This document shows positions 1 to 8,398 of a stretch of 64,000 nt of DNA, in pieces. Origin of the DNA: an uncultured Coprococcus sp. GTDB taxonomy: Bacteria > Bacillota > Clostridia > Lachnospirales > Lachnospiraceae. The stretch is from assembly GCA_934247115.1 (NCBI GenBank), contig CAKQIY010000005.1, positions 45,296 through 109,295 of the forward strand. The letters are read 5' to 3'. Below the pieces are notes generated by a model. It was not told the origin of the DNA and ran no database searches. It saw only the letters and a list, made by a program, of their open reading frames with translations. Every line of letters starts with the position of its first letter. Position 1 is the first letter of the stretch. Made by a program: the position numbers and the translations under genes.

Positions 1-1323
1 ATAATATTGCATTGAGCTTAAGTATCCTATCGCTAAAACACTGCTTAGAGAATTCTCATCATGGTACTCTATCGCCGATGCATACTCCATATGAATCTTT
101 TCTATCTGTTCCGCTACAGTGTCTGCCTCCTTGTCAAGCGTTGCATCAAGAAGCCTCTTTGACTGTCTCTGAAACACTATCAATTCATCCCATGTTTTTC
201 TCTTCGTTGCATTGGTAAGCTCCTGCCGTATCTCCTCATTTGGCACAAATGCCGTACACTTTTCCTGATCATATCCAAGATATCCAAGATGGATCAGATA
301 CGTTATCACATCATCTTTATTGGCAAAGCTCACCGTATCATTCTGAAACGATGATACATCAACTTCAACAGCATTTCCTGAAAGCATCTCTATTATCGCC
401 GTCCTGAGCCCATCAAAGTTCATATTGATTAGTGGCACTATCGCATCATACGAACCTGTCTGAGACCAGTAGCTTTTGAACCGATCCTTTAACATAATAC
501 TCACAACAGCCTTGGGATTGTAGACTTCATATCCATCCAGCCTGTAACCATCATACCAGCATTTCACCTTTGTAAAATCCCGACCGTAATTTTCACATAA
601 AGCTTTTACCTCTTCCTCGGTAAAGCCAACATACGGAGCAAGTTCCCCTGCATCCAACATGGTGAATTCATCAAAATTATTAAGTGCTGACTGAGTTTTT
701 ACCTTTTTTATAGGAAGTATTCCCGTAAGATACGCCAAATGTATAAATTTTGAGGGTTCACTTCCCTTGAAAAGCCCACGAAGAAAACTTATATATTCAT
801 TCTGGACAACCTGATTCTGTGCTTGATCACGGATAAGCACATCCCACTCATCGATAATGATTACGAATTTCTTTCCTGTAGCAGCATTTATACATGAGAG
901 TACATCTGCAAGGGAATCTGCGTTTTCAGGAATAATCTCTGCGTAATATTCTCTAAGTTCCTCTATGGTATTCTCTGTTATATATGAGATAACTTTACCA
1001 GCTCCCCCAGCTGGTTCCATGCACCACTGTATATCAAAATGAAGCACATCATATTTATTCAGGTATTTCTGAAAATCCTCGTGCTGTCCTATTTTCAGAG
1101 AAGAAAACATCCGGGCAGAATCAAAGCCTTTGCTATAATATGCTGTCAACATATCTGCTGTTATGGATTTGCCAAATCTTCTCGGACGGCTGTTACATAT
1201 AAACTTTGAAGTTGTGTCTATCACCTGATTTGTATATGCAAGCAATTCTGTCTTATCAACATATATCCTTGAATTGAGCACATCCTGAAATGCACTGCCT
1301 GTCGGATTGACAAATCTTCCCAT
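1..1323 (-). CDS. AAA-ATPase-like protein (PF09820 type), C-terminus outside window
   Basis: Open frame of 441 codons from an ATG at 1323 running off the left edge. The N-terminus has the hallmark of the large 'predicted AAA-ATPase' family of gut Firmicutes and Bacteroidetes: a degenerate P-loop RPRRFGKS near residue 40 and a Walker B strand VIIIDEWD near residue 150. The visible C-terminal part (NSLSSVLAIGYLSS) looks like the start of the PD-(D/E)XK nuclease-like domain usual in this family. The physiological role of the family is not established; it occurs as many dispersed paralogues. Family call is firm, function is not. Confidence 0.85.
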   Translation of the reverse strand, partial: MGRFVNPTGSAFQDVLNSRIYVDKTELLAYTNQVIDTTSKFICNSRPRRFGKSITADMLTAYYSKGFDSARMFSSLKIGQHEDFQKYLNKYDVLHFDIQWCMEPAGGAGKVISYITENTIEELREYYAEIIPENADSLADVLSCINAATGKKFVIIIDEWDVLIRDQAQNQVVQNEYISFLRGLFKGSEPSKFIHLAYLTGILPIKKVKTQSALNNFDEFTMLDAGELAPYVGFTEEEVKALCENYGRDFTKVKCWYDGYRLDGYEVYNPKAVVSIMLKDRFKSYWSQTGSYDAIVPLINMNFDGLRTAIIEMLSGNAVEVDVSSFQNDTVSFANKDDVITYLIHLGYLGYDQEKCTAFVPNEEIRQELTNATKRKTWDELIVFQRQSKRLLDATLDKEADTVAEQIEKIHMEYASAIEYHDENSLSSVLAIGYLSSMQYY

Positions 1324-1464
1324 GCCCGGTCTCCTTTCCATCACACCAATAAATCATGAAATTTATTATATGGCATATTCGTTAATATACTTTCCTATTA
1401 CGCTTTATTTTAACATTGCTTATACCGTTTATCAAGGCACTTACCAATCTGCCATTTGACTCTG

Positions 1465-2802
1465 CTATCTCTTATTCGACCTCCGCCAGATCTTTCTCTC
1501 CTGGGCCTCCTTTATCAGCATGTCCCGGAAATCAGGATGTGCTATGGATATCAGTGCCTCCGCTCTCTCCCATGTGGAACGTCCTTCAAGATTTATCACG
1601 CCGTACTCTGTCGCCAGGAAATACACCTGACTTCTCGGCGAGGTGATGATATCTCCGTTGAACTGTGGCTTTACTCTGGAATGTTTCACTCCATTCCTGT
1701 CGGTGTGGGTGGAACTCATGCAGATAAACGCCTTGCCGCCACGGGAGCCCGATGCTCCTATCAGGAAATCGAGCTGTCCGCCGGTTCCGCTGATCTGGCG
1801 TGAACCACTGCTCTCCGCCGCAACCTGTCCGTACAGATCCACAGCCACGCAGCTGTTTATGGATACCATATTGTCTATCTGCGATATGACATATGGCCTG
1901 TTCACATACTCAAGTGGATATGCGGCGATTCCCGGATTGTCGTCCAGCCACTCATACAGCTCATTTGAACCTATGGCACAGCCAAATACGCCTTTTCCAC
2001 GATCTATGTTCTTGTATTTATTTGTCAGCTTGCCCGCCTTGTACAGGGCTAGATATGCATCCGAGCAGAGCTCCGTGTGCATGGCGAGATCCTTGAGATC
2101 CGACTGAGCCAGCATCTCACCCACCGCATTTGGCATTCCTCCGATACCGAGCTGCAGCGTTGAACCGTCCACAATATACGGAATAAGCAGCTCCGCTATC
2201 TTCCGGTCAACCTCCCGCGGTGCCTGTGTTTTCACATCAGCAAATGGTTCATGCTCCCCCTCCACGATCATGTCCACATCCGATATATGAATACATTCAT
2301 CATATCCGCCGCGTATCTTAGGCATGTGCTCATTCACCTCAACTATCACGATATCCGCCTTCCTGGCAATAGGGGCAGCCACACCGGTATTTACCGAGAA
2401 GTTAAAATAGCCATGCTTGTCCATAGGTCCCACCGACACCATGACCACATTTACATGGAGGAAATACTCATAGTAAGCCGCATTGTTGTGGAACACCATC
2501 GGTATATAATAGCATTTGCCCTCATCGCACAGCTTTCTCTCGTACTGCGAACAGTGCCAGCTATGATACACAAAATGCTCCTGACTGTCATCGCACTCTG
2601 CAACCTCTATAGGGCCAGCCATCAGATTGCCCCTGATCTTCACATCGTGCAGCTCATCTCTCCGCTTTGCCAGTGCCCTGTCAAGTAGTACAGGTTTTCC
2701 AAGGGACGATGTGTAATCGACCCAGTCTCCATCCTTGACACACTCCACTGCAGCCTCTGGTGTACGCAGCTTTTCTCTATACATTTGCTGAAAATCGAAC
2801 AT
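1465..2802 (-). CDS. Acetyl-CoA hydrolase/transferase family CoA-transferase (butyryl-CoA:acetate type likely)
   Basis: A 445-residue protein with a strong site AAAGGGGGATTTAT before its ATG. It matches the acetyl-CoA hydrolase / 4-hydroxybutyrate CoA-transferase family: an N-terminal GDWVDY segment, the MDKHGYFNF segment near residue 127-135, the CoA-binding glycine loop GIGGMPNAV near 219, and the presumed catalytic glutamate in HTEL (Glu244). In Lachnospiraceae this family includes butyryl-CoA:acetate CoA-transferase, the last step of butyrate formation, which moves CoA from butyryl-CoA to acetate in the cytoplasm. Substrate cannot be settled from sequence alone: propionyl-, 4-hydroxybutyryl- or succinyl-CoA variants look similar. 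It stands alone, with no butyrate pathway genes beside it. Confidence 0.85.
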   Translation of the reverse strand: MFDFQQMYREKLRTPEAAVECVKDGDWVDYTSSLGKPVLLDRALAKRRDELHDVKIRGNLMAGPIEVAECDDSQEHFVYHSWHCSQYERKLCDEGKCYYIPMVFHNNAAYYEYFLHVNVVMVSVGPMDKHGYFNFSVNTGVAAPIARKADIVIVEVNEHMPKIRGGYDECIHISDVDMIVEGEHEPFADVKTQAPREVDRKIAELLIPYIVDGSTLQLGIGGMPNAVGEMLAQSDLKDLAMHTELCSDAYLALYKAGKLTNKYKNIDRGKGVFGCAIGSNELYEWLDDNPGIAAYPLEYVNRPYVISQIDNMVSINSCVAVDLYGQVAAESSGSRQISGTGGQLDFLIGASGSRGGKAFICMSSTHTDRNGVKHSRVKPQFNGDIITSPRSQVYFLATEYGVINLEGRSTWERAEALISIAHPDFRDMLIKEAQERKIWRRSNKR

Positions 2803-2981
2803 ATAAATCCCCCTTTATTGAATAACGTTTCACCGCTTGTCCTCCCTCAACAGTCTCAATCACTATTATCAAATAAATCAAATATCATTTCAACATTTTT
2901 AGAGATATTCCAGCCCAAAATAACTGTAATATTTTTTCGCCTTCACTGGCACAATGCTCATTTACATCTAATTGCAGAACG

Positions 2982-3030
2982 CAAAAGAGCCCCCCGCATA
3001 CCTGCACCTTGCAGATACACGGAGGGCTCT
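2982..3030 (-). terminator. Intrinsic terminator of hsp20 with two-storey stem
   Basis: On the minus strand an outer stem AGAGCCCTCCG / CGGGGGGCTCT encloses an inner stem CTGCA / TGCAG with a three-base loop and is followed by TTTT. It lies about 45 bp after the hsp20 stop. Its apical part closely resembles the terminator after the oleate hydratase gene (11739-11783). Confidence 0.85.
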
Positions 3031-3075
3031 ACGAATATTAGTCATCTGTTATTAAGTAATCACGCATTTCTTACA

Positions 3076-3555
3076 TTATTCGATTGCGATGTAATTACTC
3101 TTCTCTACTTTCTTCTGCTCTTCCTTCTTAGGAATCGACAGTTTCAGTACGCCATGTTCATACTTTGCATGAATGTCTTCCTGGGTAACTCCTTCACCGA
3201 CATAGAAGCTCCTGCTCATGCTGCCGGCATAACGCTCACGCCTGATATACTTGCCGCTCTTCTTGTCCTTCTCATCCTTATCCAGACCCTTTGCAGCCTC
3301 AATTGTCAGGTAACCATCAGCAAGCTGAACCTTTACTTCATCTTTCTTGAATCCTGGGAGATCCATATCTACTTCATATGAATCATCTGTCTCACGGACA
3401 TCGGTCTTCATCATGTTCTTTGCATGCTTGCCATACAGCGCACGCTCGGTAGGTGCTAACGCTTTACTGAACTCCTTGTCAAAATCCTTTCCAAATGGGA
3501 AATAGTCATTCATCCAATCATCAAATAAATCTTCTCCAAAAATACTAGGTAACAT
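3076..3555 (-). CDS. hsp20: Small heat-shock protein, Hsp20/alpha-crystallin family
   Basis: A 159-residue ATP-independent cytoplasmic chaperone that holds unfolding proteins for the DnaK/GroEL systems. It shows the family plan: a short variable N-terminal arm (FDDWMNDYFPFG), an alpha-crystallin domain from about residue 50 to 145 (VDMDLPGFKKDEVKV, GVLKLSIPK) and a C-terminal IAI motif (IxI anchor) in the last residues. The start has AAAGGAG nine bases upstream. It is transcribed alone, from a sigma-A promoter overlapped by a CIRCE element, so HrcA repression released on heat stress is expected. It ends in an intrinsic terminator. Confidence 0.95.
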   Translation of the reverse strand: MLPSIFGEDLFDDWMNDYFPFGKDFDKEFSKALAPTERALYGKHAKNMMKTDVRETDDSYEVDMDLPGFKKDEVKVQLADGYLTIEAAKGLDKDEKDKKSGKYIRRERYAGSMSRSFYVGEGVTQEDIHAKYEHGVLKLSIPKKEEQKKVEKSNYIAIE

Positions 3556-3721
3556 AAGTCATTTCTCCTTTCAATCTCAAACAAGTGTCGGAAATTGTGG
3601 CTTCTTATGAAGTCCCAAGGCACTTAGACTTTTTGTTTACTGTTACTTTCAAAATAATTATCAAGATAAACTTTCGGGATTCTTTCTCTTCTTTCTAATC
3701 CCTTTCCTTATCTTTGACTAT

Positions 3722-3750
3722 GTTATACACCTAGCTGTTAGCACTGTCAA
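3722..3750 (-). promoter_or_regulatory. Sigma-A promoter of hsp20
   Basis: On the minus strand TTGACA (3745-3750), a 17-bp spacer and TATAAC (3722-3727). The -35 box falls inside the CIRCE element, so repressor binding would directly block RNA polymerase. Confidence 0.85.
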
Positions 3751-3764
3751 GAGGTGAGTGCTAA
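3738..3764 (-). promoter_or_regulatory. CIRCE element (HrcA operator)
   Basis: TTAGCACTG, nine bases, GAGTGCTAA on the plus strand. This is the classical CIRCE inverted repeat (TTAGCACTC-N9-GAGTGCTAA) with one changed base in one arm. It overlaps the -35 box of the hsp20 promoter. Confidence 0.93.
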
Positions 3765-3871
3765 CTTTTTGTGAAAAATGTGTGAATACTTGACTTTTCA
3801 AGCACCTAGAATATGATTTTAGACTTGTTTACATACGATTTACATATTTTCAAACATTGTTACATAATTCA

Positions 3872-3899
3872 AGGGAGAATGTATTTACTCATTCTCCCT
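3872..3899. terminator. Ten-bp hairpin after the integrase remnant
   Basis: Arms AGGGAGAATG and CATTCTCCCT around an eight-base loop. Neither strand has a good U-run, so this may be a weak terminator or a leftover of the lost element that carried the integrase. Confidence 0.45.
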
Positions 3900-3930
3900 C
3901 ATTTTGCTTTGTAGAAACTTCATATAGTTA

Positions 3931-4188
3931 TTATACAGCCATCATGCTCTCCAGCTTTTCAAGCTCATTCTGTATTCTGTCATCATTAACATGGTTATAT
4001 ACGTCCATTGTAATTGATATATCACTATGTCCCATAATTCTTTGTAATACCTTTATATCAATTCCAGCTTCTGCCATTCTTGTACAGCCTGTATGTCTGA
4101 ATGTATGCGCTGAAATATGCGGTAATAATACTGGCTGTCTACCTATATAATTATTCTTTGATGTTTCTTTTAAACTTCCACTACCCAT
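3931..4188 (-). pseudogene. Tyrosine recombinase (integrase) C-terminal remnant
   Basis: About 85 residues match only the last part of a phage/ICE-type tyrosine recombinase: the HTFRHT box (His-x-x-Arg), then GHSDISITMDVYNHV with the second catalytic His and the nucleophilic Tyr. The N-terminal arm-binding domain, the core-binding domain and the first catalytic Arg are missing, so it cannot be active. Its upstream end runs into the tail of the membrane gene at 4170-4364 in another frame. This is a deletion scar of a former integrated element. Confidence 0.85.
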
Positions 4189-4364
4189 GCGAACATAATA
4201 AAATATCCAAATGGTACAAAAGACATATCCTCTACATAATCTTTTGTGCCGGGAGAAGTTTCAGGAAAAGCAAACGCCCACCCCAGTAATGCTAAGTAAC
4301 TACCAAGCGTTCCTTGCAGAAGCCCTAGTATTACCAAGCATATTTTTTTGATTACATTGTTCAA
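4170..4364 (-). CDS. Small membrane protein, 3' end probably clipped
   Basis: A 64-residue frame starting at TTG (4364) with GGAGG eight bases upstream. It has two hydrophobic stretches (roughly residues 6-28 and 47-62). The last residues, VVEV, are encoded inside DNA that also encodes the integrase remnant, so the original C-terminus seems to have been lost when the element inserted or was deleted. No family recognised. It follows the membrane gene at 4409-4843 by 44 bp and probably shares its transcript. Confidence 0.5.
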   Translation of the reverse strand: MNNVIKKICLVILGLLQGTLGSYLALLGWAFAFPETSPGTKDYVEDMSFVPFGYFIMFAWVVEV

Positions 4365-4408
4365 AATAAACACCTCCAAACAAAAGATAAAATGGAATTT
4401 AACCAATA

Positions 4409-4843
4409 TCATTTTGCGTTCTTATACGAAAGCAGAATATGGCTTGGTGCAAACAATATTGCTGCGATAAGCAACAGAATTGACCGGCTCATAATTCCAC
4501 TAAACAAGAACAAAACTGAAGGAATAACAGATAGTGCCAGTGCTCTGAATATGCTGCTCTTCTTAAAGCAAATTATCCAAATTGCACAATACAACACTAT
4601 TAATATCGTATCCACAATAAGGTATATGGCAAATGCTTCGTCAGACCACCACCCGAACCATGTTCCAGGAATGTTAATTATCATAAAACCAAAGCAGCCA
4701 AACCTTCCTATCTGTTCTGCAACCTCAACAAATTTATTGCTCCATTTGTTTTCAAATCCATCTTTGCATCTAACTGCAAAAATAATATTGGGTATCATAA
4801 TAACTGCAATCATTATCAGTCCGAATACATTTAACCAGTCCAT
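4409..4843 (-). CDS. Four-helix membrane protein of unknown function
   Basis: I place the start at the ATG at 4843, which has GGAGG five bases upstream; an ATG four codons earlier has no site of its own. The 144 residues contain about four membrane spans (near residues 4-22, 52-66, 73-92 and 102-135) and a short soluble piece with charged residues between the first two. No catalytic motif or known domain was seen. Genes on both sides are on the same strand (hydrolase upstream, clipped membrane gene downstream), suggesting a small operon. Confidence 0.6.
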   Translation of the reverse strand: MDWLNVFGLIMIAVIMIPNIIFAVRCKDGFENKWSNKFVEVAEQIGRFGCFGFMIINIPGTWFGWWSDEAFAIYLIVDTILIVLYCAIWIICFKKSSIFRALALSVIPSVLFLFSGIMSRSILLLIAAILFAPSHILLSYKNAK

Positions 4844-4900
4844 ATCTTCCTCCATAAATTCACATCACCACATGCCCTTGTCTGGGCGCACCACTGAATT

Positions 4901-5527
4901 TTATCTGATATTATCATAAAATCTCTGCAACACAATCGCCAACTCTTCCGGAGCTTCTATGTTCGCTTCATGACCTGTTTTCGCAAGTTCATGGAAACAG
5001 GCGTTGTTCAAATAATGGCAAAGTTCTTTCGAAGTTTTTTTGTTTGCAGTGTCCTTCTCTCCACAAATGAGCAATACCGGACAAGACACCTTATGCAGGG
5101 AGTCACTGAAATCCAATTCAGCCATCGTCCCGCACAGGCTGATGACATCTGCTTTTTTGAAACCCATTTTACTGAATACCGAATTCGGCATAAGATGGAA
5201 CAGCATATTCTGAACTTTCAATAATTTTTTTGGCATTTTATATTGTGCTGCAATTAATACGAGTGCCTTTACTTTATCTGGGTGGTCTATCGCATAATTA
5301 AGTGCCAAAACAGCGCCTAGAGAAAGCCCACATAAGACAATTTCATCGTTCTCCTTATCACATTCTGATGAGAATGCCGAATATAATTCCTTATATGTAG
5401 CAGATTTTCCTTCTAACATCTCTGCCAAACTCAATTCGACACTACTTTCCGATACCTTCGTTTCTTTTATTACTCTATTCCAACTGTCTGGTTTTTGTCC
5501 TAGTCCATGCAAATATAAATACTTCAT
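4901..5527 (-). CDS. Alpha/beta hydrolase fold protein
   Basis: A 208-residue cytoplasmic hydrolase. It shows the oxyanion-side HGLGQ motif near the N-terminus, the nucleophile elbow GLSLG (Ser near residue 90), a C-terminal GEKD aspartate and the final histidine in TGHEA, giving a complete Ser-Asp-His triad. Size and motifs fit the small esterase/lipase or MhpC-like group; substrate unknown. The start is the ATG at 5527 with AGGAG nine bases upstream rather than a TTG six codons earlier. It likely heads an operon with the two membrane genes that follow. Confidence 0.8.
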   Translation of the reverse strand: MKYLYLHGLGQKPDSWNRVIKETKVSESSVELSLAEMLEGKSATYKELYSAFSSECDKENDEIVLCGLSLGAVLALNYAIDHPDKVKALVLIAAQYKMPKKLLKVQNMLFHLMPNSVFSKMGFKKADVISLCGTMAELDFSDSLHKVSCPVLLICGEKDTANKKTSKELCHYLNNACFHELAKTGHEANIEAPEELAIVLQRFYDNIR

Positions 5528-5553
5528 ATAGTGTTGCTCCTTCAAACCAAATT

Positions 5554-5655
5554 TTATAAATTACATACCGCATATAGTGGTATATTTACCATCCATGGTT
5601 TCCTTTTTTTCTTCTCTTTCCACTGTAACAGATCATTCATTACAAATCGAAACAT
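5554..5655 (-). pseudogene. N-terminal fragment of an AAA_14/DUF4143-type ATPase gene
   Basis: An ATG at 5655 with AAAGGA ten bases upstream opens a 33-codon frame. After MFRFV it reads NDLLQWKEKKKRKPWMV, the start typical of DUF4143 (AAA_14) ATPases, where an arginine-rich P-loop segment would normally follow. Here the frame ends in unrelated residues and a stop before the Walker A motif. It looks like the 5' stub of a gene whose remainder was deleted, and it belongs to the same decayed patch as the integrase tail. The match is from memory of the family; a protein search would settle it. Confidence 0.55.
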
Positions 5656-5722
5656 TATCACACCGTCCTTTCTCTGATAATATACAACATTTTTTATGGT
5701 CTATTCTAGCATTGTTTCAGCA

Positions 5723-5769
5723 CTTTTTCCGACCTTGCTAGCTTTGTTTTTTACATTTTTTCCGACCTT
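5723..5769 (-). promoter_or_regulatory. Direct repeat pair upstream of the gene stub and hydrolase
   Basis: Two copies of TTTTTCCGACCTT begin 33 bp apart (core TCCGACCTT at 5728 and 5761). That is about three helical turns, so both face the same side of the DNA, as for a regulator binding tandem sites. No regulator is known here. The rest of 5656-5857 is AT-rich and shows nothing else recognisable apart from a terminator at its right end. Confidence 0.4.
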
Positions 5770-5849
5770 ATATCGCTGTAATATAACATTTTTCCATTAC
5801 TGGTCATAAATTTGTTACATTTTTAATAGCCACACATGTCGATTCTATC

Positions 5850-5884
5850 AAAATAAGAAGAAGTCCGGGTGTTCCCGGACTTCT
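5850..5884 (-). terminator. Intrinsic terminator of the 5901-6854 gene
   Basis: On the minus strand AGAAGTCCGGG, a four-base loop, CCCGGACTTCT, then TCTTATTTT. Confidence 0.85.
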
Positions 5885-5900
5885 ATCGCACAATTCTACA

Positions 5901-6854
5901 TTATTTAAAAAACCAGAAAAGTTTCCCTCCATATGGATTTCTCTTACTGATCAACAGCGCAGAAACTGCATGTAATAATAAAAATGCACCGCTTATGATC
6001 GTCATTACCAGTTCAAACTGTGATAAGACCGACATGGAATTATCATTATAGCCTATATAAACGTTCTTGCTGTCCAGAATGATGCAATTTCCCTCATACC
6101 AAAACACATAGTCACCATTGACCGGCAAATTCGCCTTAATCTGCAACACCGTATAAGTTGGCCGAATGCCTTTCCCATAAATTGATTTGTAATTTCTGAC
6201 AGCATTTCCGCTATATACCTTGACATGATTAGAGCTCTGCCGGGAGCTTTGATATGTTACAGTTCCTGTTGTATGATTCTTCGCGCAGGCATATCCGACC
6301 ACCTGCGTCATACCCGCCACAAAGAAAATCAAAGCAACTACAAGTGCCAAAATCTCAGCCGTATAGAATGCATCCACCGATTTGTTCTTCGCATCTATCT
6401 CCTCATCACTACTCCATGGTTTATTACGGAAATTACGAATTGCAGATGGCAACAGGCAAATTGCACCAACCATCCCCAACAAGGATATAATCAAACATAT
6501 AAGTACCGGCGTCTTTGTTCCGATAACCAGGTCTGAATTCACACCCTGTTTTGTCGATTCATCCATAAATGTGATGTTACCACTTACTAGCACCTTTTCA
6601 TCCTGTTTTAGATGTGACTTGTTTCCAGAATAATAATAGTGGAAGAATATCGTTCCTCCATCCTCTCTGGCTCCATCTACCTTTAATACTGCATAGCCGC
6701 TTGTCCCATGCGTGTCTGCACTCGCAACCGTTGCTGACAATGCATTCGATGAAATCAAAGAAAATCTCGGCACACAATAAAACGCAGTCACAACAAACAA
6801 AACGACACACACAATGGCAATCACCATATTTGAAACATTCTTTTTGTAAGTCAT
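5901..6854 (-). CDS. Membrane protein with two extracytoplasmic domains, unknown function
   Basis: The start is the ATG at 6854 (GGAGG eight bases upstream), giving 317 residues. Four predicted spans lie near residues 10-28, 115-135, 165-190 and 285-305, with two beta-rich outer segments between them. The second (HTTGTVTYQSS..., followed by TYTVLQIKANLPVNGDY) has the flavour of DUF3592 proteins found elsewhere in this window, but the match is weak. It follows the PPC-domain gene by 54 bp on the same strand and ends in its own terminator. Function unknown. Confidence 0.65.
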   Translation of the reverse strand: MTYKKNVSNMVIAIVCVVLFVVTAFYCVPRFSLISSNALSATVASADTHGTSGYAVLKVDGAREDGGTIFFHYYYSGNKSHLKQDEKVLVSGNITFMDESTKQGVNSDLVIGTKTPVLICLIISLLGMVGAICLLPSAIRNFRNKPWSSDEEIDAKNKSVDAFYTAEILALVVALIFFVAGMTQVVGYACAKNHTTGTVTYQSSRQSSNHVKVYSGNAVRNYKSIYGKGIRPTYTVLQIKANLPVNGDYVFWYEGNCIILDSKNVYIGYNDNSMSVLSQFELVMTIISGAFLLLHAVSALLISKRNPYGGKLFWFFK

Positions 6855-6908
6855 ATATAATGCCTCCATTCATTATCTTTGTGTGCCGATTCCTCAAATT
6901 GTTCAACT

Positions 6909-7331
6909 TTATTTAAACTTAAATATATTAAGTCCTGTTCCTTCATCATAAATTCTGTCAACTTTTCCATCAATTACTGAAATTACCATCTCACAGACTG
7001 CGCTGACAACAGCTCTGTTCAGATGTCCACCAAACACTTCACCCTTCTCATTTCCTGCGCTCATATGAAGATGTGCATAATATTCTCCGTCCATTGTACT
7101 GATTGTTCCTGTAAGCGATGTGATTTCATAATATCCTTTAAAACTGTTGGAGTAATATTTCTTTTCATCTATCTTATATACTCCGACCGTAAAATCGTTG
7201 ATAGCTCCAAGAGCATTGATACTGGCAAGCTTTATATTCTCATTGACAGCAATTACCTTCAGTTGTTCCAATATCTCCTCGCCTTTGTCAATCCTTGCAA
7301 TTATTGTGTTGTCAAATCTTTTGTATTCCAT
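6909..7331 (-). CDS. PPC/DUF296 domain protein
   Basis: A 140-residue protein consisting of one PPC (plants and prokaryotes conserved, DUF296) domain. The signature AHLHMSAGNEKGEVFGGHL holds the conserved histidines and glycines thought to bind a metal ion. In plants the domain accompanies AT-hooks in nuclear proteins; in bacteria it is stand-alone, trimeric and without proven function, though often named DNA-binding. The start at 7331 has GGAGG just upstream, directly next to palindrome R1, which separates it from the upstream gene. Confidence 0.85.
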   Translation of the reverse strand: MEYKRFDNTIIARIDKGEEILEQLKVIAVNENIKLASINALGAINDFTVGVYKIDEKKYYSNSFKGYYEITSLTGTISTMDGEYYAHLHMSAGNEKGEVFGGHLNRAVVSAVCEMVISVIDGKVDRIYDEGTGLNIFKFK

Positions 7332-7349
7332 TTTGTTCCTCCATTTGTG

Positions 7350-7434
7350 GGGACGTTCCTTTTGTCACGAGGAGTGTCCCTATGTCATAATAAATTAATA
7401 CAGGGGACACTCCTCGTGACAAAAGGAACGTCCC
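7350..7434. repeat. Long palindrome R1
   Basis: Two perfectly complementary 31-bp arms (left begins GGGACGTTCCTTTTGTC) around a 23-bp AT-rich loop. It is one of three related copies within 1.6 kb. Its outer edge reads TAGGGAC on the minus strand and supplies the TAG stop of the upstream gene. No U-run follows, so it is not a standard terminator. Confidence 0.95.
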
Positions 7435-8282
7435 TAAATCTTCCCACTATATGGGTTCTGGGTTCCATCGCCCTGCAGGTGATCCAGTTTTTCATACTCT
7501 TGTTTCTGCGATTTTTCCCCTACCTCTTTCGCTTGTTCAGATTCCGGCATGAGGTATTTCGGTATATTGTACTCTTCCCCTTCTGATTCATCATCCAATA
7601 TCAGAGAAGCCGCGTCTAACCCTAAATGCGTGAGTAATGATTCAGATGGAGTCCTGCCCATCTTCACATCTATGTAATACTTCACACTTGAGATAATTAC
7701 GATAATTCCCACAATTCCACATACGATTATGCTTATTTCGGATAAGCCGATGCCTTCCCCGCTATCATGTATCAATGTAATAGATCCTATGCAGACTACA
7801 AGCATTATGATCCCCGTCAGCAATTCGATCACAAGTTTTCTCTCACCAGACATTTGGCCCTTACGCATTTTCACAAAGGCAAGTATTGATAACATGATCA
7901 TGATAATTCCTATGCTCATCAATATGCTGCCCGGCAATGGCTTTCCGTCCACATATGCATCCTCTGGCTGATCAGGATTATATCTGATCTCCACCTTCTT
8001 GCCCACTTGCGGAGGAACCTTTGACGTATCATCATCCTCTAATTCATATTCCGTATCGTCCACAGAATACGCGTAAATAGCCGAATACATTCTCTCGTCA
8101 TCGCTGTTTTCATAATACGACGATCCAGTTACCTTGCCTGTTGCTAAACCATAGTAATTATCCTTATGTATTCTGACTGCCGCCATCCATATTCCAACTA
8201 TCATCATTCCGATGCCTATGACCATAATTATTATAGCCGAAACCTTACTGCTTATATTTCCACGATTGTTTCTTTGAAACAT
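7434..8282 (-). CDS. DUF3592-like membrane protein
   Basis: A 282-residue protein with an N-terminal span (residues 13-35) and a DUF3592-type beta domain: GLATGKVTGSSYYE, then YAYSVDDTEYELED and VEIRYNPDQPEDAYV, where the YNP-x-x-P piece is characteristic. Three more spans lie around residues 118-135, 150-170 and 183-200. It ends with a polar, charged tail of about 80 residues. AAGGGG precedes the ATG. The final stop codon lies within palindrome R1. The family occurs widely in Firmicutes with no known activity. Confidence 0.75.
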   Translation of the reverse strand: MFQRNNRGNISSKVSAIIIMVIGIGMMIVGIWMAAVRIHKDNYYGLATGKVTGSSYYENSDDERMYSAIYAYSVDDTEYELEDDDTSKVPPQVGKKVEIRYNPDQPEDAYVDGKPLPGSILMSIGIIMIMLSILAFVKMRKGQMSGERKLVIELLTGIIMLVVCIGSITLIHDSGEGIGLSEISIIVCGIVGIIVIISSVKYYIDVKMGRTPSESLLTHLGLDAASLILDDESEGEEYNIPKYLMPESEQAKEVGEKSQKQEYEKLDHLQGDGTQNPYSGKI

Positions 8283-8304
8283 ACTATACCCCTTTCCTCT
8301 TGTG

Positions 8305-8391
8305 GGGACGTTCCTTTTGTCACGAAGAGTGTCCCTGTGTCATGCTTATAATAATACAGGGGGACTCTCTTCGTGACAAAAGGAACGTCCC
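8305..8391. repeat. Long palindrome R2
   Basis: Second copy, with 31-bp arms and one mismatch. Compared with R1 both arms carry a matching change (CGAGGAG to CGAAGAG on the left, CTCCTCG to CTCTTCG on the right), so pairing is kept. It lies between the Nudix gene stop and the next gene's start. Confidence 0.95.
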
Positions 8392-8398
8392 TAAATCA

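Noticed and set aside
2785..3381. Long plus-strand frame over the hsp20 gene
   Set aside because: Antisense shadow of hsp20; no ribosome binding site and no domain.
3931..4188. Active integrase with attachment site nearby
   Set aside because: The protein lacks the first catalytic Arg and its DNA-binding domains, and no flanking direct repeat or tRNA target was seen.
6598..6906. 102-codon minus-strand frame beginning upstream of the 5901-6854 gene
   Set aside because: Overlaps the real gene in another frame; the true start has a good site at 6854.
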